64,000 nt of DNA from Archilochus colubris (GCA_023079485.1 CM041090.1:38280874-38344873), one strand, 5' to 3'; positions 26,601 through 37,500 are shown, numbered from the stretch's first letter. Notes: a model not told the origin generated them from the letters alone. Numbers and translations are program-made.

Positions 26601-27850
26601 GCTCATTAAATGAGCTGCTTGTGCCTAATGCACGGAGGGCTGTGGGGGAAAAAATAGTTGCAATGGTATTCAGAGATGCTATCATTGTGTATGTGGAAAG
26701 AGAAAGAAAATAATCAAATGCAAGTGGCTCAGGAGATTTCACACTGACTTGTCCCAGCTTCTGGCTTTGCAGCTGCAGCAACATCCCTTTAATCCTGTTA
26801 AGTTTGCTTTGTGCTTGGTAGCCCAGGACAGTGGCACATGTGGAGCAGGGCAGGAGCCCCATGTCCCTTGCAGGGTGATGAGCAGAGGTCAGAGAGAACC
26901 TGGCAGCCTCTGCACATCAGTGCCCTCCTGTAGGCACCAACTCTGACAGACATCACCTTTGATCCTCTACATCCCTGTTCCCTCAGCCCCTGGAAACATT
27001 TCTCTTCCCACTTCCTGCTTTCCTCCTGGGGGATCTCACTGTTCCTAGCTGTGCTTTATGTTAATGCTGCAAATAGAGAGTGGCCATTGATTATAATTTA
27101 ATTAGCATCATCCCCAGGAACTTAAAGCATAACCAGGAATTAGAGGCAGTGTATGAAAGTGTTGCATGGGCATGGGTAGAGGCTTAACCACTTCCATGCT
27201 GGCATGCTCTGTAGGTGATGCACACAGGATACAGCTTCCTAGGAAGTAGAAATCACTACAGGAGGATGCTTACTCTCTGCCCTGAGGTTTCACAGATTTA
27301 GGGTGGCTACTTGTAAAAGAGAAAAATAAATCTAAAGCTCCCTACCAACTTTCCATCTCAGTTTCTGTCCAGCAGATTTTTTTTCTCAATGGCAAGTTTC
27401 CATAGGGTGAAACTCCTCCATTTTCTGTGTTAAAAAAATAAAAATAGTTTTTTTCCCTCAGGATTGGTTTTGTGTTGAACATTAGTTTTTGTTTTTTTTA
27501 AAGAATATTGGATGGTGAGCCCCTGAAATTCTTAAGGGGTTTGTGGGATTGCCATCACTGGATATTAATGCACAGGCTGGGCAAATGTTGTCTGGGAACT
27601 CTCAGCAGCTATTGGGATTGTTACAGCTATTTTAAGATAAAACAGCAGCTGAAGCCTCACCTGACAGATATTCCACTATTTTACCCAAAGGTATAGAAAG
27701 TGACAGTCCCAAAGAGCTTGCAAACTAATCCAAGCCTGGTGCACAAACTGAATCTCAAACCAGTGGTGAGTAAGTATGACTTTGCAGAAAGATTGATGCA
27801 CTTGGGCACTTGTCTCTTCACTGTGCATCCTTTTTGTGTCTCTGTTTCAG
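23601..27850 (+). other. RTN1: RTN1 intron, last part before exon 2
   Basis: About 4.2 kb with no recognised repeat or gene. Open frames of up to 154 codons (for example 25881..26345, minus) have no recognisable features. The end is the acceptor of exon 2. Confidence 0.6.
27829..27850 (+). promoter_or_regulatory. RTN1: 3' splice site of RTN1 exon 2
   Basis: A pyrimidine-rich run with few purines ends in TTTCAG directly before the first conserved RTN1 codons. This is a strong, ordinary acceptor. Confidence 0.9.
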
Positions 27851-28588
27851 GTGTCACAGCCTCCTCACACCTCTTCGACTACGGCTCCACTGCCAACGGG
27901 GGTGACAGCTCCTTCTACACCTCTCTGATTTCAGATGTCCACTACACAACCCCACGGGACTCCACCTATTTCACGGGCATTTATCAGCAGGAGAACAGCC
28001 CCATTCCCTGTTCAGGCAGCACAGAGGGGTTCAACACGCTGGGACATCCTGTTCAAGATGTGAGTGGGTTTGAGTCCCGTGGCTTGTTTAGCTCAGATTC
28101 AGGAATAGAGATGACTCCTGCAGAGTCTACTGAAGTCAATAAAACCTTAGCAGATCCCATGAAAGTAGAAGCTTATAAATACATGGACATAAGTAGATCA
28201 GAAGAAATAAAATACCAAGGAAAACATGACTCTGACTCAGAAGATGAGAGCCCAGGCCTTTTTGATCAGTACCAGGGAATATCCACCAGGTCCAGCCACA
28301 CTGCTGAACCTCAGCGGACGGCTTCGGAGAGCATAAAAGCAGTCAAAGAGCAGGACCTGCTTCAAGACACAAGGTCTGGAGATCAGCACAGTGCCTCCAT
28401 GGTTACAGCCCCTGTCAAGATCACCCTCACTGAGACAGAAAGTGCTGGGGGAGCTGCCAGCAAAGAGTCGAGCCCGACTCAGCCAGAGACCGGCCTGAAG
28501 CCAAGCCATGAGGTGGTACCAACAGTGATGGTGTCAGAACCAGAAGATGACAGCCCAGGGTCTGTCACACCACCGTCCTCTGGCACAG
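27851..28588 (+). CDS. RTN1: RTN1-A internal exon (exon 2 by comparison with the human gene), partial CDS
   Basis: This exon encodes about 246 residues of the N-terminal region specific to the long isoform of reticulon 1, an ER membrane-shaping protein of neurons and neuroendocrine cells. The frame is open from acceptor to donor. It contains blocks I recognise from human RTN1-A: YTSLISD and DSTYFTGI near the start, GLFSSDSGIEMTPAESTEV at about 28080..28135, VEAYKY, PVKITLTE at about 28411, and SEPEDDSPGS followed by TPPSSGT at the end. The region is acidic, rich in Ser, Thr and Pro, and has no membrane segment, so it should be cytosolic and disordered. The exon begins after a pyrimidine-rich acceptor ending at 27850 and stops before GTAATG at 28589. 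It enters and leaves in phase 1, and 738 bp is a multiple of three. The final G joins AA of the next exon to make Glu, matching human. The open frame continues on both sides into intron and should not be read as protein there. Confidence 0.95.
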
Positions 28589-28594
28589 GTAATG
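28586..28594 (+). promoter_or_regulatory. RTN1: 5' splice site of RTN1 exon 2
   Basis: CAG followed by GTAATG fits a normal GT donor. The codon split here (G plus AA from exon 3) restores the conserved Thr-Glu-Pro junction, which fixes this site. Confidence 0.9.
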
Positions 28595-30169
28595 CTGGTG
28601 CATGGCACTGTTTTGGGGTTTTTTTTGGTATTCTGAGAGTGGTTGAAGTTGTATCCCTACAGATTGGGGAATTACTATGGGTTTGCAGGGTAAGTCTAAG
28701 GAGGTGTGAGAAAATACTAACAGGACTCCATGGCTGGAGGTGTTTCTGCTTTGCTTGGGCACCCCCTGGCATTTCTGAACCATGCTGCCCATCTGTAAGA
28801 TGCTGCTCAGGACAGGCTGCCTTCCCATGGGAAAAGAGAGGAAAGCAGGGCTGGGGATCCACAGAAATAAGTTGCTGAGAGCTGCATGGATGAGGTCAGA
28901 TCCAGGCTTGCTAAGCCCCATTCCCATGGGGATTTCTTCTTAGGAGGAATTTTGAGCTGGTAAGTGACATTGGAGGTCTCATCAGCCAGGCATGATTTGG
29001 GATCCTGGAGATTTGGTGTCTCCTGGTCACCATGGCTGGTCACACTCTCCAGAGAAAATGAGGTGGATGGGACCAGGGTGCTGCAAATAGTTGGGTTCAT
29101 TTAAAAAAAAAATATTAATGGCTGTATTAACACCTCGCTGCTCTTGCTGAGAATAAGGTTAAATTGTTAAAAATAAGTATGGTTTTCAAGTGAAAGTGCT
29201 GCTTTTAGAATGTGCTGGAGGGGGAGAGAACACTTTCACCTCATTCACAAAGGGTACTGGAGGGACAAAGGGCTCTTTGGAGGCTCCTAATTTCTGTTGG
29301 GGAAGCACCAAAACCCCACAGTTATACATTTTCTTGTCTGCTTACTGCAGTACTACATAATATCTATTCCTAACTTCCCCTATTTATACACTGCTAGGAT
29401 ATAAAAGTGGTATAGTGTTTTTAAAAGGAATAAAGTTCTGTGACAGGAGAAGGATTTTCAGACTTGAAATTAAATTTCAACATCCTAGTTCAAAAACCTT
29501 TGGAAATGAAGATTTGGCATTTGGCAGTGAGCATCCCCAAGCTTTGCTGGCACCTATGAGCATTAAAAGAATTTAAAATTTAATATCCTTATAATGGCAT
29601 TCTGGGATTTCCAGCCACAGTAATACCCACCCAGTTCCCACCCAAAACTGTGCAAATCTGTACACTTGCACACACACAAAAGAGATAGAGCCCACTGAAG
29701 CTGGGAGCTTATCCTGCCTGCATCAGCCAGACATTTAGGTAATAAATAGCCTTTGGGGTCCCATTTTTCTTCTTTCATTAGGCATCCTGACATCACACAC
29801 TGCTTCTGAGGCATCCTGGGTTTTATCACTTTGCAGTTTTTGCACTACCAGGTAATTAAAAACTTCAGGCACTGTTACCTGTTCAGTCCTTGGCAACTGT
29901 TCAAGTCTGGCTCCATGACACTTGATGGAGGATCATAGGAGCTGAAGAATGCTTGGCTGAGCCTCATAGCCTGTCTTACTGGGAGGCACTGGTGTAACTG
30001 GTCTGTTTGCCAGCATGGAAATGGTTATCTCCATAGGCAAAGCTGATTGCCAGCACTACTGCAACAGCCCTGAGAGGTTCCACCACCTTCTGTCAGGGTG
30101 TTAGAAAAGCAGAGGCACTGCTTACCTATCGTGTTAAGGAGAGAAGCAGGCATCTGGCTCTAGGGGCTG
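28589..30169 (+). other. RTN1: RTN1 intron between exons 2 and 3, first part
   Basis: The RTN1 reading frame stays open by chance to 28878 but shows no conservation after the donor. The rest is AT-rich unique sequence with nothing recognised. Confidence 0.7.
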
Positions 30170-31380
30170 GCTCCCACGGGGTGTTTTTCTTCTGGATTTC
30201 CCCCCTTTCCTGCAGCTGGGACATGCTGTGCCCAGGCTCCGTGTTCTTAAGCCAGGAAGAAATGCAAAACCCGCCCTCGCTGTTTCTACCCAGTGACCCA
30301 GCAAAGTCGTCGCTCCTAGATACCCCTCAAACATCCTGGCAAAGCCCCCAGACCCCCCCTGCTTGGATCAGGACTATTGCAAACAATTTGCTTTTCACCA
30401 CTGGCCATCATCTATCCGGGGAAGGGAGACGAGGTCCCTTGGCAGTGGGAGGAGGTGGGGACGAGCTTCTTCCTGCCCGCAGGAAATCTGACACTGCTGC
30501 TGGCCACAAAGGACTTTCTTTTTCTTATTATTATTTTTTCTTTCTTTTTTCTTTTTTTTTTTCCCTTTTATTTTCTTTCTTTTTTCTTTTTCCTTTCTTT
30601 TTTATTTTTTCTTTTTTTCCCTTATTTTTTCTTTTTTCTTCTTTCTTTTTGCTTTCTTTTTTCTTCTTTCTTTTTTCTTCTTTTATTCTTTTTTTCTTTT
30701 CTTTTTTCTTTTCTTCTTTTTTCTTTTTGCTTTCTCCTTTCTTTTTTCTTTTTCTTTTTCCTTCTTTTTTTTCTTTTTTCTTCTTTTCTTTTTTCTTCTT
30801 CTTTTTTCTTTTTTTCTTTCTTTTTTCTTTTTCCTTTCTTTTTTCTTTTTCTCTTTTTTCTTTTTCTTCTTTTTTCTTTTTCTTCTTTTTTGTTCTCTTT
30901 TCTTCTTTTTTCCTTCTTTTTTATTTTTCTTCTTTTTTTCTTCTTTTTTATCCTTTTTTCTTTTTTTTCTTTTTCCTTTTTTCTTCTTTTTCTTTCTTTC
31001 TTTCTTTTTTTTTTCTTTTTTTTCTTCTTTTTCCTTTTTTCTTCGCAAGGTAAACGCCTGAGAGTTCCGTCCTGGCAGGTTGCGCAGGAGCGGGGTGAAG
31101 CCGAGGGAGGAGAGCGCGTTGCTGCGCTACGAGGGTGGGCGGGTGGTCAGACGCTGGGTTCGGCTTTGTGCCGGATTCAGTCACGGCTCGGGGAGAAGAT
31201 GCTTGCGTGGGGTCATGCGGGAGAAGGGAGCAGCTCACACGGGCTGCCTGCAGCCGGAGGGAGAGGAGGCAGAGGCTGCTGTGCAGCACTGCTGATACAG
31301 GAGAAACTTCCCAACATCGGGACAGGAGCGTGTCGGGACGGTCCCAAACACACGAATCCTCTTTGTGGCCATACTCGGGT
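30170..31380. other. CpG-rich block of unknown origin, interrupted by a pyrimidine tract
   Basis: The flanks of the long pyrimidine tract differ from the rest of the intron: GC-rich with many CpG dinucleotides. By eye there are about 27 CpG in the 335 bp at 31041..31376 and about ten at 30170..30500, while the neighbouring intron is CpG-poor. Long open frames cross it on both strands, but no protein family is recognisable. It could be an intronic CpG island or promoter, a young transposable element such as an LTR, or other recently inserted DNA. No terminal repeats or target duplication were found. The borders are approximate. Confidence 0.5.
30514..31044 (+). repeat. Long T-rich polypyrimidine tract (TTTTTTC-like)
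   Basis: About 531 bp composed almost only of T and C on the + strand, with a few A and G near the left end and scattered inside. Units such as TTTTTTC, TTCTTTTT and TTCTTC vary irregularly. The long Phe/Leu/Ser-only frames on + and Lys/Glu/Arg-only frames on - are artefacts. In RTN1 pre-mRNA this would be a very long U/C-rich stretch about 2.7 kb upstream of exon 3. Confidence 0.97.
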
Positions 31381-31480
31381 TTGTAGAAGGACTTCCTCAT
31401 GCAGGAACGGTGTGTTAGAAGAGATGTTCTGTTGGAGAAGCTGCAGATGTTCCAGCAACATGTGCTCAGGACAATGCTGA

Positions 31481-31803
31481 TCACAGAATCACAGAATCAG
31501 CTGGGTTGGAAAGGACCTCTGGGATCATCAAGTCCAACCCTTGATCCACTACCACTGTGGTTCCCAGCCCATGGCACTCAGTGCCACATCCAGTCTCTTC
31601 TTATAAACCTCCAGGGATGGAGAATCCACCACCTCCCTGGGCAGCCCATTCCAATGCCTGATCACCCTCTCTGTAAAGATTTTCTTCCTAATATCCAAAT
31701 TAAACCTCCCCTGGCACAACTTGAGACCGTGCCCTCTTGTCTTACTAATATCTGCCTGGGAGAAGAGCTCGACCTCCCCCTGCCTCCAACCTCCTTTCAG
31801 GTG
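31481..31803 (-). mobile_element. CR1 LINE fragment, 3' end, with possible target duplication
   Basis: The + strand starts TCACAGAATCACAGAATCAG and ends in CTCCAACCTCCTTTCAG, the complement of the usual CR1 stretch. On the minus strand the ORF end reads [34 protein letters not shown] and [14 protein letters not shown]. It is about 323 bp, 5'-truncated. The heptamer ATGCTGA lies just left (31474..31480) and again just right (31804..31810), which may be the target-site duplication. Confidence 0.93.
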
Positions 31804-31810
31804 ATGCTGA

Positions 31811-33739
31811 TGATGTGTGTTGGCAGACACACAACTCAAAAAGGCTTAGAGGGCTGTGGGGAGCTGGTTTTTCTTGCCCATCTCTTAGAAGAAGGCCATG
31901 GCTTGGGTGCTGCCATTAAAATCTCCCCCTTTACCTGATTCATCTTGGGCAAGGCATATGATTAGGAGGAAATCAGCTGCTCTATAGCCTTGAGAAACTG
32001 ACAGGCAATAGCCAGAAATAGTGATTTTTTTGTCCCAGGTGACATCTGGTACATCTCTCCTACCCTCTGCTGTAGATGAGCTTCCAGAGGTGCCCAATGC
32101 AGCTGGGTGGGCTTGGGTGGCTGATGCAGGTGTCTGCACCTGCAGGGCTGGGCTGAAGGCAAATACCCCCTGGGAATGGGGGCAGGGCAGTTCAGGGCTC
32201 CCCACATCTGCAACCCAGGGGCTGCAAACCCACACCCCACTCTGTGGTCTCCAGATGTGTGGGCACAGGCAGTGTCCTGCCATGGGCCTCTTCACCAGCA
32301 TCAGCAAGAGAAAACTTGGGAATCTCTTCTCCTGATGGCTTTCTTGAACCCTCACCACCTGCAATGCCACTTCGTGACCCCTGTCAGATCAGTAATGATA
32401 CAAAACCAGTGAATGAGCACTCCAGAGTCCAGAGGACCAACTTCCATCCATGCTTGATGGCTGTTCTAATGTGACTGGGCATTTCAGCCTTTTTTTTTCC
32501 CCAAAAGGGTGGGTTCTTCATGTTGATGGCAGCAGTCTCCATGTCAGGGAAGTGCAAGGTGGAAACTGGTGATCAGAAGGTGGCAGTGGAGAGGTGCCAG
32601 GAGGGGACTGGGTGCAAAGTCCCCACGTTTCCCCATTGGCACAGGATTGGGTGGCCTTGCTGGTGATGCACCAGATGCAGCCTGAGTCTGGCCCTCTGTA
32701 AATGATCAGGTGAGGCCTGTTCCTTGGGCAGTAACTCAAGACAGGTGCTGATGCACCTCATGCTGCCTCCATTGCCTCTTACAGTGAACACTTCCCATGT
32801 AATATTACTTTCTTTGTTATTTCTTTACAAAATCCCACATGGTAAAGGGGTATACAGGGAGGCAGAACAAATCTAGTGCTGGGCCCCCTTCTAGTGTGGG
32901 ATGTGGGCTCCTTGCTAACCCTGGGTGACCAGCCAACCTTTTCAGCTACTCATTTTCACTCTATCTTCCTCCAGCATGAGCCAGAAAATGCAGAAAATTT
33001 TTTTTGTTTTTAATTTTGGGTGACAAGTTGGTGATTCCTTCTTTTGGTTGATGTTGTTCGTAACGAACTTGGTTGAACAACAAGTCCAACCAAGTCCATC
33101 ATGTTTGGACTTGGTGATCTTGAAGGTCTTTCCTGATGAAAACCATTCTACAATTCTAAAAACAAAAATTAAAAAAAGGAGTTTTTTCCTGGACCCAACT
33201 GAGATAAAAGCAAACAGGGAATTAACCACTTGCCCCTTCCCTCTGCCCCCCCACAAAAAACCCCAAAACTCTGAGAAAAGTTTCTGACCTGGGAATTTTC
33301 ACACCTGATAGAAAAAATCACAAGTAACTACACATGGGTTGTTATGATCAGTGGTGTCAGGAACACAGCAGCCCAACATGCTGGTTTGTCCCCAGACCCA
33401 CTGGTGACAGTCAGACACTGTCGTGTGTGGCCTGATCCCAAGTTCATCAGCACTGGTGATTTTCCTGGTGAAAACTCCATTGCTCAGCCACTGCCCAAGC
33501 ACTGACCAGCAGTGCCTTGTGCCTCAGCTTTTTCTCCAGCAAAATATGTTGATGATACTTGTTTATAATGATTATGTGCATGGGAAGCACTCTGTAAGGA
33601 CAAGCTGTTATTACTGTTAGTCATTCCAGATGAGGAAACTTTCTGCTCGTGTGACCAGCCATGCTAGAGGGATCCATGCTGGCATGAAATCTATTGTGTT
33701 TGTTGCCTGAGCAGCCAGAAAAATCTCATTTTTAATATT
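31811..33739 (+). other. RTN1: RTN1 intron, last part before exon 3
   Basis: About 1.9 kb of non-coding sequence, GC-rich at 32050..32350. Open frames overlap on several frames and show no family signature. No repeat was recognised. Confidence 0.6.
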
Positions 33740-33788
33740 TTTTCCTCTTTGTTTGTTTGTTTGTTTTCCCTTTCTTTTGGGGTGGCAG
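33740..33788 (+). promoter_or_regulatory. RTN1: 3' splice site of RTN1 exon 3, with a TTTG microsatellite in the pyrimidine tract
   Basis: The tract contains several TTTG repeats, then CCCTTTCTTTT, and then a purine-rich stretch GGGGTGGCAG right before the exon. The AG at 33787..33788 is fixed by protein conservation across the junction. The last ten bases are poor in pyrimidines for an acceptor, so the site may be weaker than that of exon 2. This is an inference from base composition only. Confidence 0.85.
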
Positions 33789-34565
33789 AACCATCTGGCT
33801 CAGAGTCGCAGGGCAAAGGCAGCTTGTCAGAGGATGAACTCATCAGTGCCATCAAGGAAGCCAAAAGCTTCTCCTTTGAGCCCCCGGAGGTGCAGCAGTC
33901 ACCAGCCCTTTCCACGGAGAAGAGGGACCAGAGGGTCAAGCCCGGGCGCCACGCCGTCTCCTCAGCCCTGGATCATGAAGCCAGCAGCGCTGAGTCAGGG
34001 GACTCGGAGATAGAGCTGGTCTCAGAGGACCCCCTGGCTGCTGAGGAGGTGCTGCACTCCAACTACATGACCTTCAGCCACATCGGAGGGCCCCCCCCAT
34101 CACCTGCCTCCCCCTCCATCCAGTACAGCATCCTGCGGGAGGAGCGGGAGGCAGAGCTGGACAGCGAGCTCATCATCGAGTCCTGTGATGCCTCATCAGC
34201 CTCTGAAGAGAGCCCAAAGAGGGAGCAGGACTCCCCTCTGATGAAGCCCTTGGACATTATCAAGGAAGAGAATGGCTCACGCAACGATGCCTCAGACTAC
34301 GAAGCAAGTAAAATGACAGAGAGCAGGATGAACAGGGAGAACCTGGCAGATTCTGCATCCTACCTGAAATGCTCCTTTGTTGCACCAAAAGGAGGTGCTG
34401 AGCCCCCAACTTCTGCCATCTGCACCGAAGAGCTGAAGGAAAGAGTAATCCTGAAGAAACCCATAGAAGAAACTGTTGTTAACCAAAGTAACGTGGCTTC
34501 CAAGGACTCTGGCAAAAGAAGTTCCTTGGCTTCGTCCTTACTGCCCTTTTTAAATAAGCAGAAAG
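33789..34565 (+). CDS. RTN1: RTN1-A internal exon (exon 3 by comparison with the human gene), partial CDS
   Basis: This exon encodes about 259 residues that continue RTN1-A up to the border of the reticulon homology domain. The first full codons give PSGSESQGKGSLSEDEL, matching the human sequence after the exon junction. Further landmarks are DHEASSAESGDSEIELVSED, GGPPPSPASPSIQYSILREE, AELDSELIIESCDASSASEE and SPKREQDSP, all nearly as in human. The stretch after about 34265 is much less conserved. The exon ends in FLNKQK plus one base, which in human RTN1 directly precedes the first residues of the homology domain, so the membrane part lies beyond this window. It is acidic and Ser/Pro-rich with no membrane segment. 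Length is 777 bp, phase 1 to phase 1. The codon aligned with the human RTN1-B start Met is CTG at 34034..34036; the next in-frame ATG is at 34067. A run of eight C at 34091..34098 encodes part of the Pro-rich segment. Confidence 0.95.
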
Positions 34566-34571
34566 GTAAAT
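34563..34571 (+). promoter_or_regulatory. RTN1: 5' splice site of RTN1 exon 3
   Basis: AAG followed by GTAAAT is a good donor. It leaves a single G that would begin the Ala codon opening the reticulon homology domain in the next, unseen exon. Confidence 0.9.
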
Positions 34572-37500
34572 GCTGATGTTTATGTTGGGTTTTGCAGTGC
34601 TGCTGAGAAGGGGGAGGAGGGAGAAATGCCTGTTCCTTGCAGGGGAGATGACAGTGCATGGCAGGGGAAGCTGCTGGCACTGGATAACCTCAGCCTGAAC
34701 CTGGGCACCCATCATCTCTGACCTTACCACCTTCTTCTTTTTCTACTTTGCCTAAAGGAAACAAAAACAAAAAACCCAAACAAACCAGCAACAGTATTTT
34801 TTAGGCTTAAGCATCTAGATACTGAATCAAGGCAACTGAACCCCAGTAACATGAGGCTGATTTGTACATCAGGGCATCTGGAGGACAAAGAACAACAAAT
34901 TATCGTTTTTCCTTTGAAAGAGGACCTGGCTGGTCCTGGGGAAGAGATATAACCAGGGAGATGGTCCTGCCCTTCCCAGAAAATGAGGATAATGTTTTTG
35001 AGGATACATTTAGGAAAAAAAGAGAAAGATTTAGAGGAAGAGAGGAGCTGGGTTTGGTGGGCCTGGGTGTTCCTGAAGCTGGTGTAGCTTAACCAAATCT
35101 CTCTCATGACAGCCAACACCCTTCATTCTGAGTACTGAGGGGTTTGTGTATGCTTCCAGGCTGGCACATAGAGTTGGGTGGCTTGGAGGTTCTTATCTCC
35201 GCTCTGCATGTCCTGGGGAGCATCCTCTGTGCCCCTCTGGAAGCCCCCTCCCTAATCCAGCTCTGGGAGAAGGAAGGGCAGGACAGTACCTGGTGTTCAG
35301 GTGTGCTCATGGCCACTTGAGGATCCCTTCAAAGCCATGGCCAGGCTTGCTGTGCTCAGGACCCCCTGAGCCTCTCAGAGCCAGCACCAGCTTTTGGCTT
35401 GAGCTAAACCCCAAGGACCAAGGGGTAGCACATGGTCATTGCACACCAACACTGCCAAGGTTCCCTGCAGCCTGTAACTGCCTGAGTTCACAAGGCACAC
35501 AAGAGGAAAAAGCACCTTATCCTTTTCAAGGTGCCAGCTCTAAATAGCCAGGAGCTTCGTGTGCCTCTGGCTTTATAGGGTGATGTGTAGGGAGGGACAC
35601 TGGGTCTGCCCCATGCCTGCCCCACTGCCATCTCCCCTGGTCAGGCTGGGGGGCAGTAGCTGCCTGCAGCTTTTCTGTTAGATGGAGAGTTTGCAGAGAG
35701 CTGGATAGAGGTGGAGGGGGAGGCAGACCACATCCCTGCTGCTCAGAGAGCATCTTTTTCCTCTGTCCACATTTGTGGAGGTGTTTGGCCACGTGGTGGC
35801 CCGGAGATGTGGCAGACACATTGAAATGGGACACATTGAGAAGTGATTTATCCAGCCCTGTGAACCCAGGTGTGCAAGTTTAGTAAGGAAACAGCCCAAA
35901 CACGATGTGCTGAGGACTGCAGGATCTGCAGTGCAATAAATATGTTAATAGTGATGCTCTCAACGGTAATGAATTAATGACATTAATAAGCTGGATAAGA
36001 AACATACGATTATTGCTTGTAAGTATGTTTCCCTGCAAGATTCTTAGAGCTTGCAGCATTGCACTGTGCATTTTTCACCTTGCAAATTCCCCTTTTGGTA
36101 GGACTGGCCCAGGTCCTGGCCAAACCCTATGAATCTGCAGGGCTGATTGAATTTACCTTACATACCCTTCCTGCAGTGTCCAGCATTGGATCTCTACAAC
36201 CATGTTGTGTTGTGTGCCTTGTTCTGGAAGGACAAATATACCAATTTGGTCTTGGATTTGGGGAAGGTAGTTGGGGAATATCAAGTGAGCAGCTAGCTGG
36301 CTGTCCCTCAGTTTTGAGATTCCAGGTCCCTTTACAATTTTCAGTATCCCTTGATCATATTCAGATTTTTTTTTTACTTAAATTTTGTGTTTCATTTAAT
36401 TTCTGCCATTGCCTAAACTGATGCTAACAAAGACTTATTCTTGAATGGTGGTCAGAGAAAACCCCTGCGTGCATGTGCAGACTTTCTCTGCATCATGGTG
36501 TGTCCATGTTTCCTATCTGTATTCCCACAGGAATACAATGGCAGGAACATTTCCTCCAGGACAGACAGGAGACAGCTAATTACTCTTTGGCAGTGTGTAC
36601 AGGGCTATTTCACTACATTCTTTTCTCCCTCAAGACACTCCAGTTCCTAAGGCAAGGAAGACAAAAATGTAAATCCTCTCAAGACTATTGCTAAAACTTG
36701 TAGAATGATTCAGAGCTTATTTCAAGGCATGGTGAGATCAAGATAAGAAAACATGGATGATAGTGGGGTCCAGTTTATTCTGCCTTCCCATCACAGGTAC
36801 TCTCTGCTTGGGTTATTGTGTCTGGGTGCTGGTTAAATTTTTCTGCTGAAGGTAGAGTATGGGGCTCTCCTTTGGCCTGGGAAAGGAGAGCTTGTCCTTC
36901 ACTCAGACAATTCACATGGAATCCTTCAGCTTTTTTTCAGTTGTCAGGTAAAATGGGGATGCAGTAACTGGCTCAGTGGAAACAGAGCATCCCCCATGGG
37001 GTCCTCCCAGGCTCCATCAGCCTGGAGCTGCTTTGATTGGCAGGGAAATGATGTGCAGAGCTCATCTGGGGGGACTGCCTTCATGGCAACAACTTGAGGT
37101 CTTTGCAGAACTTGACATCACATCACAGCATCACAGATGTGTCCTAAGCCAGCTCAGTTCCCCCTGGCAGGCATTTGGCATGGACCACACTCTGCCAAAG
37201 TGATGAGAATAGAAGGAGATGTGGCAGTGCCACACCACAGATGTGCAGCAGAATGGTGTCACCCAAAGGAAGGAAAGAATTATTATTCATTAAGGGAATT
37301 ATCTTAATAATAGCTAGTATTAAGATAATAGTAACAAGATGTGACTGTGTACTTCCTAAAAGATAGAGAACAGAAAAAACATTACTTTTTTCCTGTTACC
37401 TCCTTGTTGCAAGCCACCTCAGAAGTGTTGTGCTACCACTGCACATCATTATGAAGACAGAATGGTTGTAGTGATTTTCAGAATCCAGGTGGGGACTGAT

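Noticed and set aside
27700..27850. Possible upstream extension of RTN1 exon 2 from an ATG at 27700
   Set aside because: A strong acceptor ends at 27850 and similarity to RTN1 starts right after it; the upstream residues do not match.
28090..28130. A DSG phosphodegron in the conserved SSDSGIEM motif
   Set aside because: The canonical beta-TrCP motif needs Ser at the sixth position; here it is Met.
28589..28878. Possible read-through extension of RTN1 exon 2
   Set aside because: A good donor sits at 28589 and the codon split there joins correctly to exon 3. Residues beyond do not match RTN1.
30091..31470. A second LTR covering the CpG-rich block (TGTTAGAARAG occurs at 30099 and 31410)
   Set aside because: The shared 11 bases are too short, no CA end pairs with them, and no target duplication could be found.
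30181..31484. Open frames of 290 and 367 codons on + and 121 and 178 codons on -
   Set aside because: Most of their length is the pyrimidine tract read as Phe/Leu/Ser or Lys/Glu/Arg. The CpG-rich ends show no recognisable domain.
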